Made by a program: the position numbers and the translations under genes. A DNA stretch of 64,000 nt from positions 156,840-220,839 of the forward strand of contig NZ_JAUASV010000004.1 in assembly GCF_030345695.1 (NCBI RefSeq), given 5' to 3'. The DNA comes from Galbitalea sp. SE-J8. GTDB lineage: Bacteria > Actinomycetota > Actinomycetes > Actinomycetales > Microbacteriaceae. A model generated the notes under the pieces. That model had not been told where the DNA came from. It did no database searches and saw only the letters and a program-made list of their open reading frames with translations. This document shows, in pieces, positions 27,388-36,238 of the stretch (positions are counted from its first letter, which is position 1; the number at the start of each line of letters is the position of its first letter).

Positions 27388-28263
27388 TCAGCGGACGAGG
27401 CGCCGCAGCTCGGCGACGAGCGCCCGCGCGGGCGCGGACGGCGTCTCGCCGGCCCGCGTGGCGAGGAACACGGTGTTGAGCGGGGCGACCTCGGGGCGGT
27501 GCAGCGCGACGAGATCACCGCGCGCGAGGTCGGCCTCGACGAGGTAGTGCGGCAGCACCGACATGCCGGCGCCGCCCAGCAGGGCCACGCGGATGCCGCG
27601 CAGGTCGGGCACCACGGCGCTCAGCTGCAGGGCGTCCGGTCGGCGCCCGAACACGGAGCGCCAGTAGCGCCGCACGATCGGCAGGTTGCCCGCGTACGCG
27701 ATCACCGGGATCCGCTCCGGGTTCGCGACCGCGTCCGCCCAGTGCGGGGCCGCGACGAGCACGAACTCCTCGTCGTACAGCGGGGTCGCGGCGACGCCCG
27801 CCGCCCGCGGCGGCACCGCGCTCACGACGACGTCGAGCTCACGCGTGCGCAGCGCCTCCAGCAGCTCGTCCGCGAGGCCGAACCGGAACCACACGGGTGC
27901 GGCGACGGCCGCGCCGAGGGCGGCGAGGTGCGGCAGCACGGCGCTCGCGATCAGGTCCGCGGGCCCGCCGAGGTGGACGGCACGGGGGCTCGGAACGGCG
28001 GTCGCGGCGAGCGCCGTCAGATCGTCGAGCGCGTCGATGTGGGGCCCGAGCTCGCGCGCCAGCTCGCTGCCCTTCGCGGTCGTCGTGACCCCGGTGCGAC
28101 CGCGGACGAACAGGCGGTACCCGAGCGCCGCCTCGAGCGAACGGATGTGCGCTGAGACCGTCGGCTGCGACAGACCGAGCAGGCCGGCGGCTTCGGTGAG
28201 CGACCCGGCGCGGTGCACCGTGAGGAACGTGCGCAGGTGCTCGAGACTGCCCGTCGACGGCAT
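27388..28263 (-). CDS. LysR-family transcriptional regulator
   Basis: The 291 residues have a winged HTH (LRTFLTVHRAGSLTEAAGLLGLSQPTVSAHIRSLE, about residues 10-45) and a periplasmic-binding-like co-inducer domain, the ordinary LysR length. Its gene is upstream of, and codirectional with, the DJ-1/PfpI gene, so autoregulation and control of that gene are plausible. The ligand is unknown. Confidence 0.9.
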   Translation of the reverse strand: MPSTGSLEHLRTFLTVHRAGSLTEAAGLLGLSQPTVSAHIRSLEAALGYRLFVRGRTGVTTTAKGSELARELGPHIDALDDLTALAATAVPSPRAVHLGGPADLIASAVLPHLAALGAAVAAPVWFRFGLADELLEALRTRELDVVVSAVPPRAAGVAATPLYDEEFVLVAAPHWADAVANPERIPVIAYAGNLPIVRRYWRSVFGRRPDALQLSAVVPDLRGIRVALLGGAGMSVLPHYLVEADLARGDLVALHRPEVAPLNTVFLATRAGETPSAPARALVAELRRLVR

Positions 28264-28328
28264 CGCCCCTCCGTTCCGACCCTGTCAGCGGCCGGGGCCA
28301 GTCTTTCAGGGGTCGACGCCGCATCCGC

Positions 28329-28940
28329 CTAGGAAGCGGACGGGGCGGCCGCGTCCAGCGTGGCGAGGTAGGCGGCCCGCAGGGTTTCGCTGATCTCGTC
28401 GGGCTCGCCGAGGTAGCCGCCGACCATCGCGCCGTCACGGAGCATCATCAGCTGACGAGCGGTCTTCTCGGGTTCGGGGACACCGGCGTCGGCCGCGATG
28501 CCGGCGAAGACGTCGCGGGTCCAGCGTCGGTGCGCGTCCACCACGATCCGCACCGGATCGGCGGCGTCGGGCGTCTCGGCGGCGGCGTTGATGAACGCGC
28601 ATCCGCGGAATCCGGGCGTGCAGCTGGCGGCGCCGATGAATCCGGCGATCCTCCGCAGGGCGCTGCGGGGGTCGGCGCCCGACCGGGCGTCGTCGAAGGC
28701 GGCGCGCTCCTGGTCGGCCTGCCGCTCGAGGTAGGCGACGACGAGGTCGGTCTTGGTGGGGAAATGGCGGTAGAACGTGACCTTCGAGATGCCGGCCGCC
28801 TCGATGACGCGATCGGCGCTCGTGCCGCGGATGCCGTTGGCATAGATCAGGTCCGAGGCGGCGTCGAGGATGCGGTTCCGCGCCACGCCCTCGTGGCCGC
28901 GGCCCGTCGCCTCGGTCGTCTTCGTGGCCGTGTCGCTCAC
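28329..28940 (-). CDS. TetR-family regulator
   Basis: The 203 residues carry the TetR HTH (ILDAASDLIYANGIRGTSADRVIEAAGISKVTFYRHFPTK with the F-Y-R-H-F recognition pattern) followed by a variable ligand domain. The start chosen is the GTG at 28940 because AAGGAG lies five bases upstream; the frame opens earlier at 28988. It is divergent from the DUF308-reductase-EthD unit, and a perfect dyad lies between them, so it is the probable repressor of that unit. Confidence 0.9.
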   Translation of the reverse strand: MSDTATKTTEATGRGHEGVARNRILDAASDLIYANGIRGTSADRVIEAAGISKVTFYRHFPTKTDLVVAYLERQADQERAAFDDARSGADPRSALRRIAGFIGAASCTPGFRGCAFINAAAETPDAADPVRIVVDAHRRWTRDVFAGIAADAGVPEPEKTARQLMMLRDGAMVGGYLGEPDEISETLRAAYLATLDAAAPSAS

Positions 28941-29001
28941 GGATGCTCCTTCCTGGCCGCCTCGACTTGCGCCGCGGTGCACGCTCACTCTAGAGTCCCG
29001 A

Positions 29002-29027
29002 TTGTAGACGTACTAGTTCGTCTACAA
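29002..29027. promoter_or_regulatory. TetR operator, perfect 9-base inverted repeat
   Basis: TTGTAGACG, eight bases (TACTAGTT) and CGTCTACAA lie between divergent genes. On the minus strand the right arm reads TTGTAG and, 15 bases later, TACAAT, a usable -35/-10 pair; the plus strand has TTGTAG and TACAAA with like spacing. A repressor bound here would block both promoters. Confidence 0.75.
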
Positions 29028-29048
29028 AATCGGAATGGACGTGACCTC

Positions 29049-29606
29049 ATGACAACCATCGATTCACCGACCGCGAGTCCTCTGGCGAGGACCCTGCGGC
29101 GGCTCTACTTCACCCGCTTCGGCTTCGCCGTCGTGTGGGCCCTGCTCCTCGCCCTCGTCGCCGCGAACGTGGCGCCCCTGCTCACGGTGCTGCTCGTGCT
29201 CTACCCGCTCGTCGACGCGGCGTCGGTCTTCACCGAGCTCCGTGCGGCGGGCACCTCGCCGCGCTCGCGCATCAGCGAGACCGTCAACATCGTGGTCAGC
29301 GTGCTGGCCGCCATCGCACTCGGCTGGGCGTCGTTCCTGTCGACCGCCGCCGTGCTGGGCGTGTGGGGCGTGTGGGCGGTGCTCGCCGGGGCGACCCAGT
29401 TGCTCACCGGCGTCAGCCGGCGGAAGCTCGGCGGTCAGTGGCCGCTCATGGTCAGCGGCGGCCTCTCGGTGCTGGTCGGTTTCGCCTTCCTCGCGCAGGG
29501 GCTCTCCGGCGCCAGCAGCGTGACGTCGGTCGCCGGCTACGCGACCCTGGGCGGAGTGCTGTTCCTCATCTCGGCGATCCGCCTCGCGCGGGCGGCTCGC
29601 GCCTGA
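29049..29606 (+). CDS. DUF308-like membrane protein
   Basis: The 185 residues have about six hydrophobic helices in pairs (FGFAVVWALLLALVAANVAPLLTVLLVLYPLVDA and similar), the HdeD/DUF308 pattern. Function is unknown. It is the first gene of the TetR-controlled unit. Its stop shares a base with the next ATG (TGATG), showing coupling to the reductase. Confidence 0.78.
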   Translation: MTTIDSPTASPLARTLRRLYFTRFGFAVVWALLLALVAANVAPLLTVLLVLYPLVDAASVFTELRAAGTSPRSRISETVNIVVSVLAAIALGWASFLSTAAVLGVWGVWAVLAGATQLLTGVSRRKLGGQWPLMVSGGLSVLVGFAFLAQGLSGASSVTSVAGYATLGGVLFLISAIRLARAARA

Positions 29607-30847
29607 TGGCCGGGGACCAGCACACTCCGGCACCGGACTACGACCTCATCGTCATCGGTGCCGGCCCCGTCGGGGAGAACGTCGCCGACTACGCGACCCG
29701 GCGCGGCATCCGCGTGGCCATCGTCGAATCCGAGCTCGTCGGAGGCGAGTGCTCCTACTGGGCCTGCATGCCGTCGAAGGCGCTGCTGCGCAGTGGCCAC
29801 GCCCTCCGCGCCGCGGAACGCCTCGACGGCGCGCGGCAGGCGACGACCGGATCGCTCGACGCCCCCGCCGTGCTCGCCCGGCGGAACGCGTTCGCGAGCG
29901 ACTGGAAGGATGACGGGCAGGTCGAGTGGTTGAGCTCGGCCGGCATCGACCTGATCCGCGGGCACGCCCGCATCACCGGCCCCGGCCTGATCGAGGTCGA
30001 CGGTCGCGCCTACCGCGCGACGGCCGTCGCCGTGGCGACCGGGTCGATCCCGGTGCTCCCCGACGTGCCGGGGCTGCCGGCCGCGAAACCCTGGGGCACT
30101 CGTGAGGCGACCAGCGCCGCCGCTGTCCCTCCGCGTCTGCTCGTGGTCGGCGGCGGCGTCGCCGGCACCGAGCTGAGCGACGGCACGATCGTGACGTCGG
30201 ACGAGATCCTGATCGCGACCGGGCGTCGGCCGGCCACCCTCGACCTCGGCGTCGAGACCGTCGGCCTGGTGCCGGGGGAGTGGCTGACCGTCGACGACAC
30301 CCTGCTCGTGTCGGGCACCGACTGGCTCTACGCGGTGGGCGACGTCAACGGGCGCGCGCTCCTCACGCACCAGGGCAAGTACCAGGCCCGTGCCGCCGGA
30401 GAGGCGATCGCCGCCCGGATCACCGGCGCGCCCGTGCACGCGGAGCCGTGGGGCGACCACGTCGCCACGGCGGATCACGCGGCCGTGCCCCACGTCGTCT
30501 TCACCGACCCCGAGGTGGCGCGAGCCGGCCTCACCGAGCGCGAGGCCCGTGCGCGAGGCCTCGCCGTGCGGGTCGTCGAGTACGACCTCGGCTGGGTATC
30601 CGGCGCCAAGCTGCACGCGGACGGATACGAGGGCCGCGCGGTGTTCATCATTGACGAGGACCGGCAGGTCATCGTCGGTGCGACGTTCGTCGGCCAGGAC
30701 GTCGCCGAACTGCTCCACTCGGCCACCATCGCCATCGTCGCCGAGGTCCCCCTCGCGCGTCTCTGGCACGCCGTTCCCTCCTACCCCACCATCAGCGAAG
30801 TCTGGCTGCGCCTCCTGGAGACGTACGGCCGCCCGACCGCCCGTTAG
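29606..30847 (+). CDS. Flavin disulfide reductase (MerA/Lpd-like) with an internal in-frame deletion
   Basis: The 413 residues are about 60-80 shorter than the family norm (about 470-490). The FAD domain is intact: YDLIVIGAGPVGENVA and the redox pair GGECSYWACMPSK. The dimerisation domain is also whole (HVVFTDPEVARAGLTE to the end). The NAD(P)-binding Rossmann domain begins normally (RLLVVGGGVAGTEL, about residue 190). It then jumps straight to SDGTIVTSDEILIATGRRP, so the strands and helices that hold the cofactor are missing. The frame is kept, so a protein may be made, but NAD(P)H use is doubtful. It lies in the TetR-controlled unit. Confidence 0.85.
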   Translation: MAGDQHTPAPDYDLIVIGAGPVGENVADYATRRGIRVAIVESELVGGECSYWACMPSKALLRSGHALRAAERLDGARQATTGSLDAPAVLARRNAFASDWKDDGQVEWLSSAGIDLIRGHARITGPGLIEVDGRAYRATAVAVATGSIPVLPDVPGLPAAKPWGTREATSAAAVPPRLLVVGGGVAGTELSDGTIVTSDEILIATGRRPATLDLGVETVGLVPGEWLTVDDTLLVSGTDWLYAVGDVNGRALLTHQGKYQARAAGEAIAARITGAPVHAEPWGDHVATADHAAVPHVVFTDPEVARAGLTEREARARGLAVRVVEYDLGWVSGAKLHADGYEGRAVFIIDEDRQVIVGATFVGQDVAELLHSATIAIVAEVPLARLWHAVPSYPTISEVWLRLLETYGRPTAR

Positions 30848-30887
30848 AGCCGACTACCCACACAAGAAGCAAGAGAAGGAAGACACC

Positions 30888-31193
30888 ATGCCCACGAAGA
30901 TCACCATCATCGTCGACAACCCGGCCGACGCGGAGGCGTTCGAGAACGGCTACCCGGAGATCGTCGCCCTCGCCCAGCAGCTGCCGAAGCTGCGCCGCAC
31001 GGAGTCGGCGAAGGTCTGGCCGAAGGAGGACGGCACCCCGACCCCCTCGCACCGCACCCTCGACCTCTACTTCGACAGCTACGACGACGCCTCGGCAGCC
31101 GTCGCGACGCCCGCGGCCGCCGAGTTCTTCCAGCGCCTGGTCGGAACGGGCACACCGTTCACCGGGCTGTTCTCCGACATCGAACCGGTCTGA
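30888..31193 (+). CDS. EthD-domain protein
   Basis: The 101 residues (MPTKITIIVDNPADAEAFENG) match EthD/dimeric alpha-beta-barrel proteins of about 100 residues, often linked to oxidoreductases or degradation pathways; no reaction is known for most. AAGGAAG precedes the ATG by five bases. It is 40 bases after the reductase, probably the last gene of the TetR-controlled unit. Confidence 0.78.
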   Translation: MPTKITIIVDNPADAEAFENGYPEIVALAQQLPKLRRTESAKVWPKEDGTPTPSHRTLDLYFDSYDDASAAVATPAAAEFFQRLVGTGTPFTGLFSDIEPV

Positions 31194-31203
31194 CCGGCGA
31201 CAG

Positions 31204-32595
31204 TCACGCGCCGGGCGGCAGGTCGGCGAATCGCGAGAAGTGGCCGTGGAAGCCGACGGTGATCGTCGCCGTCGGTCCGTTGCGGTGCTTCGCGACGATG
31301 AAGTCGGCCTCGCCGGCGCGTGGGTTGTCGGCCTCGTAGGCGCTCTCGCGGTGCAGCAGGATCACCATGTCGGCATCCTGCTCGATCGAGCCGGACTCGC
31401 GCAGGTCGGAGAGCGCGGGCTTCTTGTCGGCGCGCTGCTCGGGTCCGCGGTTGAGCTGCGAGATCGCGATGACGGGCACCTCGAGCTCCTTCGCGAGCAG
31501 CTTGAGCGCTCGCGAGAACTCGCTGACCTCCTGCTGGCGGCTCTCCACCTTCTTGCCGCTCGTCATGAGCTGCAGGTAGTCGATGATCACCATCTTGAGG
31601 CCCACACGCTGCTTGAGGCGACGGCATTTCGCCCGGATCTCGACCAGCGTCATGTTGGGGCTGTCGTCGATATACAGCGGCGCGTCGTTGATGCGCCCGC
31701 GGGTCTGCGCGATCGTCGTCCAGTCGTTCTGGTGCACGGTGCCCTTGCGCATGTGCTGCAGGGGAACGGATGCCTCTGCCGACAGCAGGCGCATCGCGAT
31801 CTCGCTGCGCCCCATCTCGAGGCTGAAGATGATCGTCGGCAGGTCGTGGTGGATGGCGGCGGACCGGGCGATGTCGAGGCCGACCGTCGACTTACCGATC
31901 GCGGGGCGCGCCGCGATGATGATCATCTGGCCGGGGTGCAGGCCGTTCGTGAGCGCGTCGAGCTCGGCGAACCCGGTCGGCACTCCGACCATGCCGCCGT
32001 CGCGCCCGCGCGCCGCCTCGATCTCGTCGATCGCGCTCGTCACCGCCTCGGTGAGCGGCACGTAGTCCTCGGCCTCGACGCCGCCGGTCACGCCGTAGAT
32101 CTCCGCCTGCGCGGTGTTCACGAGGTCGACGACCTCGCCCTCGCTCGCGTAGCCCATCTGCACGATCCGAGTGCCCGCCTCGACGAGCCGGCGCAGCACC
32201 GCCTTCTCCGCGACGATCGACGCGTAGAACCCCGCGTTCGCGGCGGTCGGCACGAGCGCCGTGAGCGTGTGCAGGTACTCCGCACCGCCCGCCCGCGCGA
32301 TCGCACCGGTCTTCGTGAGCTCGTCGGTGACCGCGATGACGTCGGTCGGCTCGCCGTGCGAGTAGAGCGTGAGCACGGCGTCGAAGATGATCTCGTGCTT
32401 CGGGATGTAGAAGTCCACGGCGCGCACGGCCTCGATGACGTCGGCCACCGCATCCTTGCTCAGCAGCATGCCGCCGATCGTGCTCTGCTCGGCGAGCAGG
32501 TCGTGCGGGGGAACCCGGTCGCCGCGCGTGCCGTCGCCGCCGGCGGGGCGATCGCCCCGAGGATCGGAGGCGATGCCGAGGTGCGCGATCGACAC
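31204..32595 (-). CDS. dnaB: Replicative DNA helicase DnaB
   Basis: The 463 residues contain the N-terminal helical domain (PPHDLLAEQSTIGGMLLSK) and a RecA-like ATPase domain (Walker A ARPAIGKSTVG, Walker B MVIIDYLQLM, SRALKLLAKEL). It unwinds DNA ahead of the fork. No intein interrupts the P-loop, unlike in mycobacteria. The GTG at 32595 has AAAGGA eight bases upstream. It is transcribed apart from the rplI operon because a strong hairpin lies between them. Confidence 0.96.
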   Translation of the reverse strand: MSIAHLGIASDPRGDRPAGGDGTRGDRVPPHDLLAEQSTIGGMLLSKDAVADVIEAVRAVDFYIPKHEIIFDAVLTLYSHGEPTDVIAVTDELTKTGAIARAGGAEYLHTLTALVPTAANAGFYASIVAEKAVLRRLVEAGTRIVQMGYASEGEVVDLVNTAQAEIYGVTGGVEAEDYVPLTEAVTSAIDEIEAARGRDGGMVGVPTGFAELDALTNGLHPGQMIIIAARPAIGKSTVGLDIARSAAIHHDLPTIIFSLEMGRSEIAMRLLSAEASVPLQHMRKGTVHQNDWTTIAQTRGRINDAPLYIDDSPNMTLVEIRAKCRRLKQRVGLKMVIIDYLQLMTSGKKVESRQQEVSEFSRALKLLAKELEVPVIAISQLNRGPEQRADKKPALSDLRESGSIEQDADMVILLHRESAYEADNPRAGEADFIVAKHRNGPTATITVGFHGHFSRFADLPPGA

Positions 32596-33015
32596 GGGCG
32601 GGGTCCTTTCGCAGGGTCTGACTACGCGGCCAGTTGTACCGACCGCCGCCGACACGGACGTCGGCGCCGGGGTCGGTGCACCGCCGGTGCGCCGTCGGCG
32701 CGCCGCGGTCGGCGGGTGCGTCGAGAGACGCCCGCTCACGCTAGGGGCGCTCCGCCGACGCCGCCAATCGTGCCTGTGGACAGACCTGTGCGAATCCGGC
32801 GCGAAACGCCGGGCGGCTGGGGGGGATCGTGTGGACGGGCCTGTGGATTGCCGACGGATGTGGTCGGGCACATCCGCTCTGACCAGGCCTTTAAGAGTTC
32901 ACACCGTGTGTGGGGAAATCCGTCTGCAGTGCACGTTGAAGGTTGGCCCCCGATTGGGGAGCCCTGTGCACAGAACGGGGGAAAGAACCCGTTATGACAC
33001 TTGACGCGGGAACGA
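32596..33015. other. Non-coding interval upstream of dnaB
   Basis: I see no gene in these 420 bases. Several TGTGGA-type motifs occur: TGTGGACAG (32775-32783), TGTGGACGG (32830-32838) and TGTGGATTG (32842-32850). They resemble reverse complements of the DnaA box. The interval presumably holds the dnaB promoter. Confidence 0.45.
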
Positions 33016-33053
33016 CGAAGGCGGTATCGGGCCGGAGCCCGATACCGCCTTCG
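33016..33053 (-). terminator. Terminator of the rpsF-ssb-rpsR-rplI operon
   Basis: A perfect 17-base-pair stem with the loop CGGA begins 17 bases after the rplI stop codon. It is the strongest hairpin of the region and separates the operon from dnaB. Confidence 0.85.
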
Positions 33054-33069
33054 CGCGGTGCCGGAACGC

Positions 33070-33522
33070 CTACTTGGCGGCGTTCACCTGCAGCGAGATG
33101 GTCGCCACGACGTCGTCGCGGAGGCGGATCGTCGCCTCGTGCGCGCCGGTCGCCTTGATGGCGGACGGGATCTCGACCTTGCGACGGTCGATCGAGCCGA
33201 GGCCCGCTCCCGCCACGGCCTCGGCGACATCCGCCGGCTTCACCGAGCCGAACAGACGGCCGCCCTGGCCGGCCTTGACCGTGAGCGCGACCGTGGTCGC
33301 CTCGAGGCGCGCCTTGAGGTCGAGCGCCTCCTCGATCGTGGCGTGCTCGCGCGCGGCGCGGGCGGCCTTGATCGAGTCGATCTGCTTCTCGCCGCCACGG
33401 GTCCACGGCGTCGCGAAGCCCTGCGGGATGAGGTAGTTGCGTGCGTACCCGTTCTTGACGTCGACGACGTCACCGGGGGCGCCGAGGCCGGAGACCTCCT
33501 GCGTGAGGATGAGCTTGGACAT
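33070..33522 (-). CDS. rplI: 50S ribosomal protein L9
   Basis: The 150 residues start [20 protein letters not shown] and carry the L9 signature [25 protein letters not shown]9 stabilises the L1 stalk region and helps fidelity. It is the last gene of the rpsF-ssb-rpsR-rplI operon. Confidence 0.96.
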   Translation of the reverse strand: MSKLILTQEVSGLGAPGDVVDVKNGYARNYLIPQGFATPWTRGGEKQIDSIKAARAAREHATIEEALDLKARLEATTVALTVKAGQGGRLFGSVKPADVAEAVAGAGLGSIDRRKVEIPSAIKATGAHEATIRLRDDVVATISLQVNAAK

Positions 33523-33533
33523 GTCCCTACCCC

Positions 33534-33797
33534 CTACCGGCCCGCGCCCGCGTAGGGGAGGAGCGCCATCTCGCGCGCGTTCTTGATCGCGCGCGCGATG
33601 AGGCGCTGCTCCTGCACGGAGACGCCGGTGATGCGACGGGCGCGGATCTTGCCGCGCTCCGAGATGAACTTGCGAAGCGTCGCGACATCCTTGTAGTCGA
33701 TGACGCCGACGGTGACCGACTTGGCCGGGGCGGCGTTCTTGCCGTCCTTGCCCTTGCGGATCGGCTTGCGGCGGTCGCCGCTGCTCTTTCCTGCCAT
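33534..33797 (-). CDS. rpsR: 30S ribosomal protein S18
   Basis: The 87 residues contain the S18 signature [26 protein letters not shown]. The N-terminal extension is Lys-rich. There is no cysteine, so this is the zinc-free form. S18 pairs with S6 on the platform of the small subunit. Confidence 0.96.
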   Translation of the reverse strand: MAGKSSGDRRKPIRKGKDGKNAAPAKSVTVGVIDYKDVATLRKFISERGKIRARRITGVSVQEQRLIARAIKNAREMALLPYAGAGR

Positions 33798-33847
33798 GGT
33801 GTTTTCCTTCTAGTACGTGTCTGTCGCCGCCTGAGCCCGTCGAAGGC

Positions 33848-34342
33848 TCAGAACGGCGTGTCGTCCGAGTAGCTGCCGGGGGTGTTCCAGACGTCGCCGG
33901 CGGGCGCGGATGCGGCCCACGGCTCCTCCGAGACCTGAGCCTGGGGGCGTCCGCCGCCACCGGCACCGCTGCTGCCGCCCGCGGCGCGGGTGACCTGCGC
34001 GGTCGCGTAGCGCAGCGACGGGCCGATCTCGTCGACCTCGAGCTCGATCGAGGTGCGGCGGTTGCCGTCGCGGTCGTCGTACGAGCGCTGCTTGAGGCGG
34101 CCCGACGCGATGACGCGCGAGCCCTTCGTGAGCGACCCGGCGACGTGCTCGGCGAACTCGCGCCAGCACGACGCGCGGAGGAACAGCGCTTCGCCGTCCT
34201 TCCACTCGTTGCTCGCGCGATCGAACGTGCGGGGCGTCGACGCGATCGTGAAGTTCGCGACGGCCAGGCCGTTCTGCGTGTAGCGCAGCTCCGGGTCGGC
34301 GGTGAGGTTGCCGACCACCGTGATGATGGTCTCGCCGGCCAC
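33848..34342 (-). CDS. ssb: Single-stranded DNA-binding protein
   Basis: The 164 residues have an OB fold ([22 protein letters not shown].. [18 protein letters not shown]) and a flexible Gly-rich C-terminal tail ending SYSDDTPF, the acidic tip that recruits partner proteins. GGAG lies six bases before the GTG at 34342, next to the rpsF stop. Confidence 0.96.
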   Translation of the reverse strand: MAGETIITVVGNLTADPELRYTQNGLAVANFTIASTPRTFDRASNEWKDGEALFLRASCWREFAEHVAGSLTKGSRVIASGRLKQRSYDDRDGNRRTSIELEVDEIGPSLRYATAQVTRAAGGSSGAGGGGRPQAQVSEEPWAASAPAGDVWNTPGSYSDDTPF

Positions 34343-34344
34343 GA

Positions 34345-34749
34345 CTACTCCGCGACCGCCGCAGCGGCGGCAGCGGGCGCGGCGGCGGGCTTGCGCGCGG
34401 CCTTCGCGTCGGCGGCCCTCTTGGCGGCGGCGACCTGGGCGATGGCCTCCTCGGCGCGGAGCACCTTGGTGCGCACGACGGCCTCGGAGAGCTTCAGCTG
34501 GCGGTCGAGCTCGACCGTCGCGTCGCTCGTCGCGGTGAAGTCGACGACGGCGTAGATGCCCTCGCTCTTCTTGTTGATCTCGTAGGCGAGACGGCGGCGA
34601 CCCCACACGTCCACGCTCTCGATCGTGCCGCCGTCGTTGCGGATGACGTTGAGGAACTTGTCGAGACTCGGAGCCACGGTGCGCTCATCGATCTCGGGGT
34701 CGAGGATGACCATGAGTTCGTACTGGTGCGTCACGGTGTTGGATGTCAC
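34345..34749 (-). CDS. rpsF: 30S ribosomal protein S6
   Basis: The 134 residues start [22 protein letters not shown] and have the S6 core up to about residue 98. A 30-residue Ala/Lys-rich C-terminal tail ([17 protein letters not shown]) is longer than in E. coli mature S6 minus its Glu tail. The GTG at 34749 has AAGGAGG seven bases upstream. It is first in the rpsF-ssb-rpsR-rplI operon, with a 98-base leader. Confidence 0.95.
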   Translation of the reverse strand: MTSNTVTHQYELMVILDPEIDERTVAPSLDKFLNVIRNDGGTIESVDVWGRRRLAYEINKKSEGIYAVVDFTATSDATVELDRQLKLSEAVVRTKVLRAEEAIAQVAAAKRAADAKAARKPAAAPAAAAAAVAE

Positions 34750-34775
34750 AAACCCACCTCCTTCGGACTAGAACG

Positions 34776-34794
34776 GTCGCAGACGGTCTGCGAC
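34776..34794 (-). ncRNA. Candidate S6:S18 leader hairpin of rpsF
   Basis: In the rpsF leader an 8-base-pair stem GTCGCAGA/TCTGCGAC carries a CCG triplet in its three-base loop on the transcribed strand. It ends 27 bases before the GTG. The S6:S18 complex is known to bind a CCG-containing structure in rpsF leaders and to repress its own operon; in known examples the CCG is in a bulge or loop next to a pseudoknot, so this is a candidate only. Confidence 0.45.
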
Positions 34795-34853
34795 AGGAGG
34801 GTGTTGACGTGTCGCCGCGTCGGCCGGAACGACCGGGCGCGGGCAACCTGCCT

Positions 34854-34883
34854 AGTGTAGTCAGGGCGACCGCCCCCACACAA
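34854..34883 (-). promoter_or_regulatory. rpsF operon promoter
   Basis: TTGTGT (34878-34883), 18 bases and TACACT (34854-34859) on the minus strand give a -35/-10 pair. Transcription would begin at about 34847, 98 bases before the rpsF start. Confidence 0.6.
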
Positions 34884-34911
34884 CGACCAGCCCATCCGAG
34901 GAGTTCCGCCC

Positions 34912-35985
34912 GTGCCCCTGCGTCTCGCGATCGTCGGTGTCGGCAAGTGCGCGAACGCGCTCGTACAGGGGCTCGCGCACTACGCGGACGTCGCCGACGA
35001 CGGCGTGGTGCCGGGACTCATGCATCCCGTGCTCGACGGGTACCGCATCCGTGACCTCGAGGTCGTCGCGGCGTTCGACGTCGACGCGACCAAGGTGGGA
35101 GCGGATGTCGCCGACGCGATCTGGGCGGGCCGCAACGACACCTTCCGGTTCGCGTCGGTCGCCCCGACCGGCGTCGTCGTGCAGCGCGGGCCGACGCTCG
35201 ACGGGCTCGGCGAGCAGTATCGCGCCGCGATCGAGGAGTCGGCGGCGGAACCGGTGGACGTGGCATCCGTGCTGCGCGCCACGCGAGCCGACGTCGTCGT
35301 GCTGTACCTGCCGGTCGGGTCGGATGCCGCGGCCAAGCACTACGCGCGCGCCGCGATCGAGGCCGGGGTCGCGGTCGTCAACGCTCTGCCGGTGTTCCTC
35401 GCGAGCGACCCGGAGTGGGCGACCCGGTTCGCGGACGCCGGGGTGCCGATCGTCGGCGACGACATCAAGAGCCAGTTCGGCGCGACCGTGACGCATCGCG
35501 TGCTCGCGCGGCTGTTCGAGGAGCGCGGGCTCGTGCTCGACCGCACCTACCAGCTCAACGTCGGCGGCAACATGGACTTCGAGAACATGCTCGAGCGCTC
35601 CCGGCTCGCGTCGAAGAAGGTCAGCAAGACCCGCGCGGTGACGAGCAACCTCGACGCGGAGCTGCCGGCGCGCGACGTGCACATCGGGCCGAGCGACCAC
35701 GTGCCGTGGCTCGGCGACCGCAAGGTCGCGTTCGTGCGCCTCGAGGGGCACGGATTCGGCGGGGCGCCGACGAGCCTCGAGTACCGGCTCGAGGTGTGGG
35801 ACTCCCCCAACTCCGCCGGGGTGGCGATCGACGCGATCCGCCTCGCGGCGCTCGCGCGCGACCGCGGCCTCGGCGGCCCGGTGGAGGCCGCGAGCGCCTA
35901 CCTCATGAAGAGCCCCGCGGTGCAGCACCCGGAACCCGAGGCCCGCGCGCTGCTCGAGGCGTTCATCCGGTCCGCCGCTGGTTGA
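34912..35985 (+). CDS. ino1: Inositol-3-phosphate synthase (actinobacterial type)
   Basis: The 357 residues match the short actinobacterial Ino1: VGVGKCANALVQGL for NAD binding, QLNVGGNMDFENM, and GPSDHVPWLGDRKVAF. It turns glucose 6-phosphate into inositol 3-phosphate, used for phosphatidylinositol lipids and mycothiol in actinobacteria. The GTG at 34912 has GAGGAG about nine bases upstream. It is divergent from rpsF. Confidence 0.94.
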   Translation: MPLRLAIVGVGKCANALVQGLAHYADVADDGVVPGLMHPVLDGYRIRDLEVVAAFDVDATKVGADVADAIWAGRNDTFRFASVAPTGVVVQRGPTLDGLGEQYRAAIEESAAEPVDVASVLRATRADVVVLYLPVGSDAAAKHYARAAIEAGVAVVNALPVFLASDPEWATRFADAGVPIVGDDIKSQFGATVTHRVLARLFEERGLVLDRTYQLNVGGNMDFENMLERSRLASKKVSKTRAVTSNLDAELPARDVHIGPSDHVPWLGDRKVAFVRLEGHGFGGAPTSLEYRLEVWDSPNSAGVAIDAIRLAALARDRGLGGPVEAASAYLMKSPAVQHPEPEARALLEAFIRSAAG

Positions 35986-36136
35986 GGAGCGCCCGAGCGT
36001 GGTTGCCTTTCCGCTGGCTGAGGAGCGCCCGAGCGCAGTTGCCCTTCCGCTGGTCGAGGAGCGCCCGAGCGCAGCGAGGACGCGTCTCGAGACCACCCAC
36101 CCGCCCGAACGATCCGCGGTGGTCTCGAGCGCCGAC

Positions 36137-36238
36137 ATCACGGAAATGCAGGAGCGCAGCGCGACGCACGCGCGCCCAGCCCCCGAATCACGCGAACGTC
36201 TCTGCGGTGACGCTCGGGTGCTCCTGCATTTCCGTGAT
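36137..36238. repeat. Second-family inverted repeat, copy 1 (perfect 19-base arms)
   Basis: ATCACGGAAATGCAGGAGC (36137-36155) and its exact complement (36220-36238) enclose a 64-base spacer with GC-rich sequence. The same arrangement recurs at 36447-36548 with a few differences in the spacer but conserved arms. Confidence 0.9.

Noticed and set aside
28530..29048. Upstream extension of the DUF308-like gene through the tetR region
   Set aside because: The extension is antisense to tetR; the ATG at 29049, after the operator, is the sensible start.
31860..31960. Intein in dnaB
   Set aside because: The Walker A region AIGKSTVG is continuous and the protein has normal length.
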